64,000 bases of DNA from Burkholderiaceae bacterium. Its GTDB lineage: Bacteria; Pseudomonadota; Gammaproteobacteria; Burkholderiales; Burkholderiaceae_E. Positions 52,089 to 63,023 of this stretch are shown here, one piece after another. How positions within the stretch are numbered: position 1 is the stretch's first letter; every line of letters begins with the position of its first letter. The translations under genes were made by a program, and so were the position numbers. The notes beneath the pieces were generated by a model. It was not told where the DNA came from. It ran no database searches and worked only from the letters and a program-made list of their open reading frames with translations. The stretch lies in assembly GCA_016710525.1 (NCBI GenBank), contig JADJVQ010000017.1, positions 119,472-183,471 of the forward strand, written 5' to 3'.

Positions 52089-53084
52089 TTGCAGATCATT
52101 ATCGTCCATCCGAGGTTCAGCCGCGCGCGCACCCTGACGGTGCGGCCGGCCTGGGTGGCCACCGGTGCGCTCGGTCTGCTGCTGCTGATGGCCGCCGGTT
52201 CCGGACTGCTGTCGTATGTGACCCTGAAGCACGCCTTCGAATTCCGCCTGCCCTTCGTGCAGCGCTGGGTGGCCGAGGCCGCCGCCCGCAACCTCGAGAA
52301 CCGCGACCAGTTCGTCCGCCAGAATCTCGATGCGCTCGCCGTCAAGCTCGGCCAGTTGCAGGCCCAGCTCGCGCGCATCGATGCCATCGGTGAACGCGTG
52401 ATGTCGATCGCCGGCCTGCGCCCCTCCGATGTGGGCCGGGCGCCGCCGGGCCAGGGTGGCGCCGAGCCGAGCCAGTCGCGCGCGCTGTCGTTCGGCGAGC
52501 TGTCCAGCGCCATCGACGCCATGACTCTGGGCCTGGACAACCGTGGCGACCAGTTGGGCATGGTGGAGTCCGACCTGATGCTGCGCAGCGTCATGGCGAG
52601 GCTGCTGCCCAGCGCGCAGCCGCTGGAAGAGGGCGCCGTCGGCTCCCGGTTCGGCTGGCGGATCGACCCCTTCAGCGGCCGCTCTGCGCTGCACGAGGGC
52701 ATGGACTTCAATGCGCCGACCGGCACCCCGATCGTCGCAGCCGGTGCGGGCATGGTGGTGTTCGCCGGCTGGCATCCCGGCTACGGGAACCAGATCGACA
52801 TCGACCACGGCGGCGGGCTCATCACCCGATATGCCCATGCGTCCAAGCTTCTGGTGCGTGAAGGCGACATCGTGCGCCAGGGGCAGCGCATCTCGGAGGT
52901 GGGTTCGACGGGCCGCTCCACCGGCGCTCACCTGCACTTCGAGGTCCGGGTCAACGATGAAGCCAAGGACCCGCTGAACTACCTGCGTACCGGCATCGGC
53001 ATCCGGGGCTTCGAGCCGCTCGCGGCGCGCCCGGGCAACCCCGCCGCGGCACCGCCCGTCCTGCCGGTCAACGCGCGCCGCTGA
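52089..53084 (+). CDS. M23-family peptidoglycan endopeptidase, membrane anchored
   Basis: 331 aa, TTG start with GGGGGAG 4-5 bp upstream. One N-terminal membrane helix (GALGLLLLMAAGSGLLSYV), a helical region, then LytM/M23 domain: SRFGWRIDPFSGRSALHEGMDF (first His/Asp ligands), ITRYAHASKL and TGAHLHFEVRV with the HxH motif. All zinc residues are present. Cuts peptide crosslinks in the periplasm; sits upstream of secA as in related genomes. Confidence 0.9.
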   Translation: MQIIIVHPRFSRARTLTVRPAWVATGALGLLLLMAAGSGLLSYVTLKHAFEFRLPFVQRWVAEAAARNLENRDQFVRQNLDALAVKLGQLQAQLARIDAIGERVMSIAGLRPSDVGRAPPGQGGAEPSQSRALSFGELSSAIDAMTLGLDNRGDQLGMVESDLMLRSVMARLLPSAQPLEEGAVGSRFGWRIDPFSGRSALHEGMDFNAPTGTPIVAAGAGMVVFAGWHPGYGNQIDIDHGGGLITRYAHASKLLVREGDIVRQGQRISEVGSTGRSTGAHLHFEVRVNDEAKDPLNYLRTGIGIRGFEPLAARPGNPAAAPPVLPVNARR

Positions 53085-53130
53085 CCGACAGCCGGCGCGC
53101 CGTTCGCGGGGCCGGGGAATACCCCCGTGC

Positions 53131-53136
53131 TACCAT
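53131..53136 (+). promoter_or_regulatory. Possible -10 of secA
   Basis: TACCAT lies 50 bp before the secA ATG at 53187, in the 102-bp gap after the peptidase gene. No good -35 was found. Confidence 0.35.
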
Positions 53137-53186
53137 CTCCGGTTTACTTAGGCTGGCCGCGACTGCGGCCGGTGCGGGGCGTTTTG

Positions 53187-55985
<2,799 letters not shown>

Positions 55986-55993
55986 GCGGCGGG

Positions 55994-56007
55994 CGGGCTT
56001 GAGCCCG
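55994..56007 (+). terminator. Small hairpin after secA
   Basis: CGGGCT-TG-AGCCCG forms a 6-bp stem 9 bp past the secA stop, but no T tract follows. It may simply stabilise the 3' end. Confidence 0.3.
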
Positions 56008-56070
56008 TCGGCTTGCTGTCAGGCTCCGCGGGCCTGAACCCGGCAGAGCCAGGCGACCGCCCGGCGGCGT

Positions 56071-57291
56071 TCAGCGGGCGCGCACCACCCGTCCAGGCGG
56101 CGGGGCGGGGGCCGCCGGGCGCGGGCCGACATAGGCCGCGCGCGGACGGATCAGCTGGCGCAGTTCTCGCTGCTCCAGCGCGTGCGCGAGCCAGCCCACC
56201 GATCGCCCGATCGCGAATACCGCGAAGGCGCTGCCCACGGGCAGTCCCAGCGAGCGGCGCAGCGCCACCAGGCCGATGTCCAGCGACGGCGCCAGACCGG
56301 TCAGTTCCCTGACGCGGGTGATCAGGTGGGCGATCACCGGTTCGATCTTCAGGCCTCGCAACAGCGCCTGCCCGCGCGGATCGCCCGACGGATACAGCTG
56401 ATGTCCGAAGCCCGGCATGAACGGATCGCGTGCCAGGCGGGCGCGCAGCGTGGCGCGGATCGACCGGGTGCCGACCAGTTCATCGAGCAGCGCCTCGACG
56501 CGGGCGGTCATGCCGCCATGCCATCCGCCCGACAGCGCGGCCAGTCCGCCGGTCACCACCGCGCCCAGGTCGGCGCCGGTCGAGGCAACGCAGCGGGCGG
56601 TGAAGCTGCTCGCGTTCAGTTCATGATCGGCGCACAGCACCAGTGCCTGGCGTATTCGCTCCGAGCCGGCGTCGTCGAGCTGCCAATGCGCGGCGAGCTG
56701 CTGGTGGACCGGCAGCTCGCCCGCCGCGCCGCCGGTCACCGCGGCCGTCATCAGGCGCAGCAGCGCGCCGCAGACTGCCGGAACGCGGCCCTGGTTGCCG
56801 CGCGCCAGCGGTGCGAACTGATGGGCCTGCAGCATCGTGAACAGCGCGAGCAGACGCTGGGGACCGGGCAGTGACTGCAGCCTTCGGACCTGTTCGCGCC
56901 AGCCGGCGGGCAGCGATGGGGCCATTGCGCCAAAGGCCTCCGCGAACTCGCATCGCCAAAGCAGGCAGGCCACCTGTTCGAGGGTTTCGGTGCGGGCCAG
57001 TTCCAGCGCCGGCTTGCCGCGGTAGTACAGGATGCCCTCTTCGATCAGCGTCAGCTCGGACGGCATGACCGGCAGTCCCCAGTCGAGCGCGGCCTGGACC
57101 GCCTGGCCGGGCCGCCGGCCGCGCGCGCGCTGCGTCAGCAGCCGTTCGACCTGGGCCGCCGGATACAGGCTGCGTCGCGCGGCGGGATCCGGCGAGGCCG
57201 ACAGCAATCCCCGGCTGACGTAGGCATACAGGGTCTGGCGGGAGACGCCGAGCTTCTCCGCGGCCTGCTGCGCATCGAGGAATGCCGTCAT
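56071..57291 (-). CDS. Citrate-synthase-family protein with N-terminal DNA-binding HTH
   Basis: 406 aa. Residues 1-50 form an excisionase/MerR-like winged helix (DAQQAAEKLGVSRQTLYAYV, RGLLSAS, RSLYPAAQVERLL). The rest is a citrate synthase fold that keeps both catalytic histidines (SGGWHGGM and PGFGHQLY) and the Asp (PSLDIGLVALR), while the usual Arg after GFGH is Gln. Therefore it may bind or use oxaloacetate/acyl-CoA-type ligands and regulate DNA. It is transcribed away from a CaiB-type CoA-transferase, with a palindrome between them. ATG 57291 chosen as the start of the HTH; the frame is open upstream. Confidence 0.85.
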   Translation of the reverse strand: MTAFLDAQQAAEKLGVSRQTLYAYVSRGLLSASPDPAARRSLYPAAQVERLLTQRARGRRPGQAVQAALDWGLPVMPSELTLIEEGILYYRGKPALELARTETLEQVACLLWRCEFAEAFGAMAPSLPAGWREQVRRLQSLPGPQRLLALFTMLQAHQFAPLARGNQGRVPAVCGALLRLMTAAVTGGAAGELPVHQQLAAHWQLDDAGSERIRQALVLCADHELNASSFTARCVASTGADLGAVVTGGLAALSGGWHGGMTARVEALLDELVGTRSIRATLRARLARDPFMPGFGHQLYPSGDPRGQALLRGLKIEPVIAHLITRVRELTGLAPSLDIGLVALRRSLGLPVGSAFAVFAIGRSVGWLAHALEQRELRQLIRPRAAYVGPRPAAPAPPPGRVVRAR

Positions 57292-57311
57292 GGCGGTGAC
57301 TCCGATCGGGT

Positions 57312-57336
57312 GTTGATCGACTGAATCAACGTTGAC
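57312..57336. promoter_or_regulatory. Palindromic operator between the HTH-citrate synthase and CoA-transferase genes
   Basis: GTTGAT (57312-57317) and ATCAAC (57325-57330) form an inverted repeat with 7-bp spacing; overlapping it, TCAACGTTGA (57326-57335) is a perfect 10-bp palindrome. Three alternating GTTGA/TCAAC half-sites lie in the 114-bp divergent region and overlap a TTGACG (57332-57337) that could be the CoA-transferase -35. Confidence 0.6.
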
Positions 57337-57405
57337 GATACCAGCGGCGGAGCGCGACAGTATCCAGGCGGATCGAACCCGGACGCCCATCACGAAGGAA
57401 CCGAC

Positions 57406-58842
57406 ATGCCGGCAAACGCGATAGAACTCCCTGGCCTGCCCGCGGCCCGCGCCGCCACGGTGCTGGCCGGTCTGTGGGCCGACGCGGCGCTGGAGCCGCA
57501 GGCGCTCGAACGCGTCGATCTGAGCGGCGAACAGCCGGTGCTGCCGTCGTCGTTCTCGGTCGACGTGGCCGCGCAGAGCAGCATCGCCGCCGCCGCGCTC
57601 GCTGCCGCCGAACTCGGCCGACTGCGCAATGGCGTGCAGCAGCGCGTGGCCGTCTCACGGCGTGACGCGGCCATCGAGTGCACGGGGCTGTTTTCGGTCG
57701 ATGGCCGGGTGCCTCCGACCTGGGACAAGATCTCCGGTCTCTACCGCTGCGGCGATGCCGAGCCGGCGCACTGGGTGCGCATCCATGCCAACTTCGCGCA
57801 CCACCGGGACGGCGCCTTGCGCCTGCTGGGCTGCGAGCCCGGTCCGGCGACCGAGCGTGAGGCGGTGGCGGCGGCGCTGGCGGGCTGGCGGGCGGAGGAA
57901 TTCGAGGACGCCGCGGCGCGGGCCGGCCTGGTGGTCGCGGCCGCGCGCCGCTTCGAACAATGGGATGCGCACCCGCAGGCGGGCGCCGTCGCGGCGCTGC
58001 CGCTGGTGAGCATCGAGCGCATCGGTGACGCGCCGCCGCTGGCCCTGCCGGCGCTGGCCGCCGGTGGCAGGCCGCTGCAGGGGCTGCGTGTGCTCGATCT
58101 CACCCGCATTCTCGCCGGGCCGGTTTGCGGGCGCACGCTGGCCGCCTATGGCGCCGACGTGATGCTGGTGAACTCGCCGGCGCTGCCCAACATCGAGGCG
58201 GTCGCCGACACCAGCCGGGGCAAGCTGTCGACTCACATCGACCTGGACCGTCCCCAGGGGCGCGACGCGCTGACCGCGCTGCTGCGCGATGCGCACGTGA
58301 TGGTGCAGGGCTACCGCCCCGACGGCCTGGCGGCCAGGGGCTTCGGCCCCGGGCAGGCGGCGGCCGTGCGGCCGGGTATCGTCTATGTCAGCCTGAGCGC
58401 CTATGGCCATCAGGGCCCGTGGCGTGGCCGGCGCGGCTTCGACTCGCTGGTCCAGACGGCCACCGGCTTCAACTGGGCCGAAGGCGAAGCCGCCGGTGCG
58501 CCGCAACCGCAGGCGCTGCCGGTCCAGATCCTCGACTACGCCAGCGGCTTCCTGATGGCCTTCGGGGCGCAGGCTGCCCTGCTGCGCCAGGCCCGCGAGG
58601 GCGGCAGCTGGCATGTGCGGGTGGCGCTGGCCCGCACCGGCCTGTGGCTGCGCAGCCTGGGGCGGGTGCCCGATGGCCTGGCCGTCGCGCGGCCCGACGC
58701 GAAGGCCTTCCTGCAGATTTCCGACAGCGGCTTCGGGCGGCTGGCCGCTTTGCCGCACGCGGCGCAGTTCTCGATGACGCCCGCCGGCTGGTCGCGGCCA
58801 TCGATGCCGCCCGGAACCCATCCGCCGCACTGGCCGTCCTGA
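57406..58842 (+). CDS. CaiB/BaiF-family CoA-transferase
   Basis: 478 aa class III CoA-transferase, apparently as one and a half domains: an N-terminal region lacking the usual start, then GLRVLDLTRILAGPVCGRTLAAYGAD, ADTSRGKLSTHIDL, VMVQGYRPDGLAARGFG and VYVSLSAYGHQGPW. The catalytic Asp region is in the latter domain. Transfers CoA between carboxylic acids. The GTRP-like ending SMTPAGWSRPSMPPGTHPP is typical of this branch. Substrate unknown; the divergent regulator suggests citrate-like or short acyl-CoA intermediates. Confidence 0.9.
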   Translation: MPANAIELPGLPAARAATVLAGLWADAALEPQALERVDLSGEQPVLPSSFSVDVAAQSSIAAAALAAAELGRLRNGVQQRVAVSRRDAAIECTGLFSVDGRVPPTWDKISGLYRCGDAEPAHWVRIHANFAHHRDGALRLLGCEPGPATEREAVAAALAGWRAEEFEDAAARAGLVVAAARRFEQWDAHPQAGAVAALPLVSIERIGDAPPLALPALAAGGRPLQGLRVLDLTRILAGPVCGRTLAAYGADVMLVNSPALPNIEAVADTSRGKLSTHIDLDRPQGRDALTALLRDAHVMVQGYRPDGLAARGFGPGQAAAVRPGIVYVSLSAYGHQGPWRGRRGFDSLVQTATGFNWAEGEAAGAPQPQALPVQILDYASGFLMAFGAQAALLRQAREGGSWHVRVALARTGLWLRSLGRVPDGLAVARPDAKAFLQISDSGFGRLAALPHAAQFSMTPAGWSRPSMPPGTHPPHWPS

Positions 58843-58893
58843 ATGTCGGGCACGACGGTGCCCGGACACGATCGTCACGGGCGGCGCCGAGCC

Positions 58894-59505
58894 TCAGGCG
58901 GCGGGGTCGGGGCGCGGTTTCGGCCGGCTGTGCAGCTTGTGCATCGCCGCCTCGAGGTGGCCGGCCGCGCAATCGGCCAGCACGACCAGCGACCGCTCGA
59001 GCTCGTCGCGGATCAGCGTGGCTTCGTCGCGCCGCGGCGCATGCAGCACGAAGTCGGCCACGTCCTGATTCAGATTGAGGGTGCGCGGGTGGCCGATGCC
59101 CAGGCGTAGCCGCCAGAAGGCCGGCGTGCCGAGCGCGGCAGTGATGTCCTTGAGCCCATTGTGTCCGGCATTGCCGCCGGCCAGCTTCATCTTGCTCTGG
59201 CCGGGCAGCAGGTCGAGTTCATCGTGCACGACCAGGATCTCGGCCGGCGCGATCCGGTAGAAGCCGGCCAGGGCCGCGACCGCGCGCCCGGACCGGTTCA
59301 TGTAGGTGCCGGGCTTGAGCAGCCAGAGCGAGTTGCCGTGCACGGTCGCGCGTGCCACATCGCCATGGAACTTGGACTCGCGCGCGAAGCGTGCGCCATT
59401 GGCCTGCGCGACCGCGTCCACCCACCAGAAGCCGGCGTTGTGGCGGGTGTCTTCGTATTCGGGGCCGATATTGCCCAGGCCGACGATCAGTCGAATGGCG
59501 GACAT
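58894..59505 (-). CDS. pth: Peptidyl-tRNA hydrolase
   Basis: 203 aa, ATG 59505. VGLGNIGPEYEDTRHNAGF (catalytic His in RHNAGF), KPGTYMNRSG, VVHDELDL and GHNGLKDI carry the active-site Asn, His and Asp residues. The normally conserved Pro in GNPG is Ile. Recycles peptidyl-tRNA. In many betaproteobacteria pth follows rplY directly; here three genes intervene. Confidence 0.94.
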   Translation of the reverse strand: MSAIRLIVGLGNIGPEYEDTRHNAGFWWVDAVAQANGARFARESKFHGDVARATVHGNSLWLLKPGTYMNRSGRAVAALAGFYRIAPAEILVVHDELDLLPGQSKMKLAGGNAGHNGLKDITAALGTPAFWRLRLGIGHPRTLNLNQDVADFVLHAPRRDEATLIRDELERSLVVLADCAAGHLEAAMHKLHSRPKPRPDPAA

Positions 59506-60130
59506 GGTTTGCTCGAGGGTCGGTGAATCGCAGCCGCGCTCGATGCGCCAGCGCAGACGGCAGCCGCCCAGCGGCGGCCCGCCGGAACATCGTGCGATGA
59601 ATGTTGCGAAAGCTCGGACGCACCCGCGAACTCCATTCGGTCGCGCGCACCGCCAGCCATGGCGGGCTCTCGAAGGTCTCGAGGCTGGCGAGCTCGTAGC
59701 TCGCGAAATGGCGCGGGCCGGCGGCGGCCAGTGATCGCGCGGCTCGTACCGTGCCGGGCACCGCCGCCAGTCCGGGCAGGTGCTCGATGGTGTACCAGGC
59801 GTTCAGCTGCGCTTCGGATTCGGGCAGCACGTCGGCCTCGACGACGTAATGAAACGGCGCGGCAGCCTGGGCGGATGCGCCGGCCAATACCAGCGTGCTC
59901 GTCAGCACCGTCCATTGCGCCTGCGGCAGCAGGGCCTCGAGCCAGTCGGGCCGGCCATGATCGGCGGGCAGGTACAGGTAGGCGAGCGGTTTGTCCAGCG
60001 CCTGAACCAGCGAGGGCAGCGAGCACACCGGATGGTCGGGGCTGGCGCGCGCTGGCGCAAGCCGTGCACCGAGTTCGGCCAGGGCATCGGCCGATGGATC
60101 GGCGATCCGGGCCAGCAGCATGGTGGGCAT
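59219..60130 (-). CDS. Small dimeric-barrel (EthD/DUF4286-like) protein; frame runs into pth
   Basis: The conserved-looking part is about the first 190 residues from ATG 60130: an N-terminal half with LYLPADHGRPDWLEA and a C-terminal ferredoxin-like barrel (FHYVVEADVLPESEAQLNAW, YTIEHLPGLAAVPG, YELASLETFESPPWLAVR, SSRVRPSFRNIHRTMFRR). The same frame then continues 287 bp over pth with no stop, giving 303 aa; the extra part is Arg rich and looks like a shadow of pth. A single-base shift near 59560 would let it end at 59487. Function unknown. Confidence 0.6.
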   Translation of the reverse strand: MPTMLLARIADPSADALAELGARLAPARASPDHPVCSLPSLVQALDKPLAYLYLPADHGRPDWLEALLPQAQWTVLTSTLVLAGASAQAAAPFHYVVEADVLPESEAQLNAWYTIEHLPGLAAVPGTVRAARSLAAAGPRHFASYELASLETFESPPWLAVRATEWSSRVRPSFRNIHRTMFRRAAAGRLPSALAHRARLRFTDPRANHVRHSTDRRPGQYRPRIRRHPPQRRLLVGGRGRAGQWRTLRARVQVPWRCGTRDRARQLALAAQARHLHEPVRARGRGPGRLLPDRAGRDPGRAR

Positions 60131-60135
60131 CGCGC

Positions 60136-61098
60136 TCACTCCGCTTTGATCTTCTTGTCGCGGATCAGGCGGGCCCACTTGGCGCTGTCCTGGGCCAGCA
60201 GCGTGGCCAGTTCGCGCGGCGACGAAGGGGCCGGGTCCGCGCCGCTGGCCAGCAGCCGCTCGCGCAGGGCCGGGCTGGTCAGCGCGCGGTGCACGGCCTG
60301 GTTCAGGGTATCGATGACCCCCGCCGGAGTGGCCGCCGGCGCGAACAGCGCGTACCAGTTGTTGGTGTCCACTCCGGCGATCCCTTGTTCGGCCAGCGTG
60401 CGCACTGCGGGCAGGGCCGGGTGGCGCTTGGAGGAGGCCAGTCCGAGCGCCTTGAGCTTGCCCGCTTTCACATGGCCGATCAGACCCGGGATGTCTCCGA
60501 AGAACCCTTCGACCTGTCCGCCCATCACATCGGTGATCGCCGGCGCCGCACCCTTGTACGGCACATGCATCAGATTCGCCTGGCTGGCCTCGGCGAGCTG
60601 CTCGATGGCCAGGTGCGGCATGCTGCCGATGCCCGACGACGCCATCGTCGTCGGCTCCTTGCGCTGGCGGCTGGCCGCGACGAAGGCGGCCGCGCTGTCG
60701 GCCGTGTTGGCCGGATTGACCACCAGCAGTTCGACGTTGTTGACGACCAGCGATACCGGCGCAAAATCCTTGACCGGGTCGTAGGGCAGCTTTTCGTACA
60801 GCGCGGGGTTGATCGCGACCGCCCCCACGCTGGTGATCCACAAAGTGCTGCCGTCGGGTGCGGCGCGGGCCACGCCCTGCGCGGCGATCGCACCATTGGC
60901 GCCGGGTTTGTTCTCGACGATGACCTGATGCCCGAGCTCGCGTCCGAGCGGCTCGGCGAGTGCGCGCGCGACCAGGTCGACCGGGCCTCCGGGCGGGAAC
61001 GCGACCACGATCCGGGTGACCCGGGGCGCTTGCGCCCAGGCGGAACTGGCGGCCAGCATCAGGGCCAGCGCGAAGGCCGGATAGCGGCGTTTGAGCAT
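60136..61098 (-). CDS. Bug-family periplasmic binding protein
   Basis: 320 aa with a signal peptide (FALALMLAASSAWAQAP). Motifs RIVVAFPPGGPVDLVARA, IVENKPGANGAIAAQG, ASSGIGSMPHLAIEQL, MHVPYKGAAPAITDVMGGQ and ALAEQG-like C-terminal region. The third Bug receptor in the window; its neighbours are an SDR and the barrel protein, suggesting a small catabolic unit for an unknown acid. 5 bp from the barrel gene downstream. Confidence 0.92.
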   Translation of the reverse strand: MLKRRYPAFALALMLAASSAWAQAPRVTRIVVAFPPGGPVDLVARALAEPLGRELGHQVIVENKPGANGAIAAQGVARAAPDGSTLWITSVGAVAINPALYEKLPYDPVKDFAPVSLVVNNVELLVVNPANTADSAAAFVAASRQRKEPTTMASSGIGSMPHLAIEQLAEASQANLMHVPYKGAAPAITDVMGGQVEGFFGDIPGLIGHVKAGKLKALGLASSKRHPALPAVRTLAEQGIAGVDTNNWYALFAPAATPAGVIDTLNQAVHRALTSPALRERLLASGADPAPSSPRELATLLAQDSAKWARLIRDKKIKAE

Positions 61099-61156
61099 CG
61101 GGTGTCTCCGGGGGGTGTCTTGGATATGGGGGCCCTCAAGGGGCGGGCGCGCCCGG

Positions 61157-61999
61157 TCAGTCGCAGCGGGCGGTCATTCCGCCATCGACGACCAGTTCGG
61201 TGCCGGTGATGAATCGGGCATCGTCGCTGGCCAGATACAGTACCGCGGCGGCTGTGTCGCGGCCATCGCCCATGAAGCCCAGCGGTATCCGCTGGCGGCG
61301 CTGCGCGAGCAGGGCCTCGACGTCGCCGCCGCTCCGCTGTCCCGCCAGGCGCGCCTCGACCATTGGTGTGTGCAATTGCCCCGGCACGACGCTGTTGATC
61401 CGGATGCCGCGCGCCGCGTACTGCACCGCCACCACGCGCGAAAGCTGGATCACCCCTGCCTTGGTGGCCGCGTAGGCGACCTGCGCGGCGCCGGTCCAGC
61501 GCATCCCGGAAGCCGAAGCGACATTCACGACCGCGCCGCCAGCCTGGCGCTCCATGACGGGCAGCACGTGCTTGCAGGTCAGGAACACGCTCTTCAGATT
61601 GAGGTCGATCTGGGCATCCCAGACCGCCTCGCTCATCTCGACCGGCCCGCCGGCGGCCGAACCGCCGACATTGTTGACCAGCACGTCGATCCGCCCGAAC
61701 CGCGCCAGGCAGGTCTGGACCAGCGCAGCGATCGCGGCGCCGTCGGTGACGTCGCAAGGCATCGGGTGGATGGCCGCAGCCGATGCACCGGCCCGTGCGA
61801 TGGTTTCGCGCAGGTGTTCGGGATTGCGGTCCAGGGCGATGACCGTCGCGCCTTCGTCGGCCAGCCGCACCGCGGTGGCGCGCCCGTTGCCCCAGCCCGG
61901 GCCGACACAGCCGGCGCCGGTCACGATGGCCACCTTGCCCTGGAAGCGGTTGAGGTTGGGGCCGGCGGATCGAGGTGAATCGGCGGTGATGTCGGTCAC
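61157..61999 (-). CDS. SDR-family oxidoreductase
   Basis: 280 aa classical short-chain dehydrogenase: VTGAGCVGPGWGNGRATAVRL (TGxxxGxG with an unusual insertion), VNNVGGSAAGG, NVASASGM, YAATK (YxxxK) and GTELVVDGGMTARCD. Oxidises or reduces an alcohol/ketone with NAD(P). First gene of the unit with the Bug receptor; substrate unknown. Confidence 0.9.
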   Translation of the reverse strand: MTDITADSPRSAGPNLNRFQGKVAIVTGAGCVGPGWGNGRATAVRLADEGATVIALDRNPEHLRETIARAGASAAAIHPMPCDVTDGAAIAALVQTCLARFGRIDVLVNNVGGSAAGGPVEMSEAVWDAQIDLNLKSVFLTCKHVLPVMERQAGGAVVNVASASGMRWTGAAQVAYAATKAGVIQLSRVVAVQYAARGIRINSVVPGQLHTPMVEARLAGQRSGGDVEALLAQRRQRIPLGFMGDGRDTAAAVLYLASDDARFITGTELVVDGGMTARCD

Positions 62000-62281
62000 A
62001 GTTGCTCGTCGAAGGCAGGCGATGGCGCGGGGCGATCACGTTAGCAGCAATCGCCGGTTCTCCGATCGGCGATCCCGTTCAGGCCGCGCTCGACCTGCCG
62101 GATTCGGCCCTGGCGGGCTGCCAGCGTTCGCCCGCACCAGCGCGTTCGGCGGACGATCGGCCAACGGGGGGGTGGGGGGCAATATCGGGACGCCAGCTGG
62201 CTCGGCCAGGGCTGGCGGCGCCCGGATACGCAGGGTGTCCGGAGCGCTGCGGGGGGCAGGCGTGCGCCCGCCCCGCGAGGC

Positions 62282-62896
62282 TTACTTGCCCTTCTTGGCG
62301 GGGGCAGCCGCGGCAGGCGTGGTCTCTTCGGCAGCGCCCGGGGGAACCGTCACGGTGATGACGACCGGGTTTTCGCGCGCGCGCAGCACGGCGCTGACGC
62401 CCGCCGGCAAAGCGATGTCGCGGACGTGCACATTCTGGCCGACCTGCACATTGGACAGATCGACTTCGATGAAGCCGGGCAGATCGCCCGGCAGGCACGA
62501 TACCGACATCTCGGTGATGACATGGCTGATGATCGCGGCCGACATCTTCACCGCCGGCGATGCATCCGCATTGGTGAAGTGCAGCGGCACTTTCAGCACG
62601 ATCTTCTGATCGTCGGCCACGCGCTGAAAGTCGATGTGCTGGACGACCGGCTTGTACGGGTGCCATTGCACATCGCGCAGCAGCACGCGCTCGGGCTTGC
62701 CGTCGAGTTCCATGTCGAGGATCGACGAGTGGAAGGCTTCGACACGCAGGGCGTGGTAGAGCGGGTTGTGATCGAGTTCGATCTTGCTGGGCTCGCTGTT
62801 GCCACCGTAGATGATGCCGGGGACCTTGGCGGAACGACGCAGGCGGCGGCTCGCACTCGAACCCTGCAATTGACGTGAACTGGCGACGACTTTCAT
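62282..62896 (-). CDS. rplY: 50S ribosomal protein L25/CTC family
   Basis: 204 aa long form. N-terminal 5S-rRNA-binding L25 domain (RRSAKVPGIIYGGNSEP, LRDVQWHPYKPVVQHIDFQRV) and the TL5-like C-terminal beta domain, ending in an Ala/Pro/Lys tail. GAGGAGAG precedes ATG 62896. Follows prs on the same strand. Confidence 0.95.
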   Translation of the reverse strand: MKVVASSRQLQGSSASRRLRRSAKVPGIIYGGNSEPSKIELDHNPLYHALRVEAFHSSILDMELDGKPERVLLRDVQWHPYKPVVQHIDFQRVADDQKIVLKVPLHFTNADASPAVKMSAAIISHVITEMSVSCLPGDLPGFIEVDLSNVQVGQNVHVRDIALPAGVSAVLRARENPVVITVTVPPGAAEETTPAAAAPAKKGK

Positions 62897-62992
62897 CGCA
62901 CTCTCCTCATAAAGCCCTGTGTCCGCGACCAGAACGTCAGGGCGTTGCAAATGTCCGATCCCGACAGGACCGGACCCGAAAAAAGTCAGCCG

Positions 62993-63021
62993 AAAAATCC
63001 GGCCGGCGCGCGGGGCGCGCC
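62993..63021 (-). terminator. Hairpin with T tract after prs
   Basis: On the minus strand a perfect 7-bp stem GGCGCGC-CCC-GCGCGCC (63005-63021) is followed 7 nt later by TTTTT (62993-62997), with a second T-run at 62978-62983. It lies 3 bp past the prs stop and could terminate or attenuate before rplY. Confidence 0.5.
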
Positions 63022-63023
63022 GA

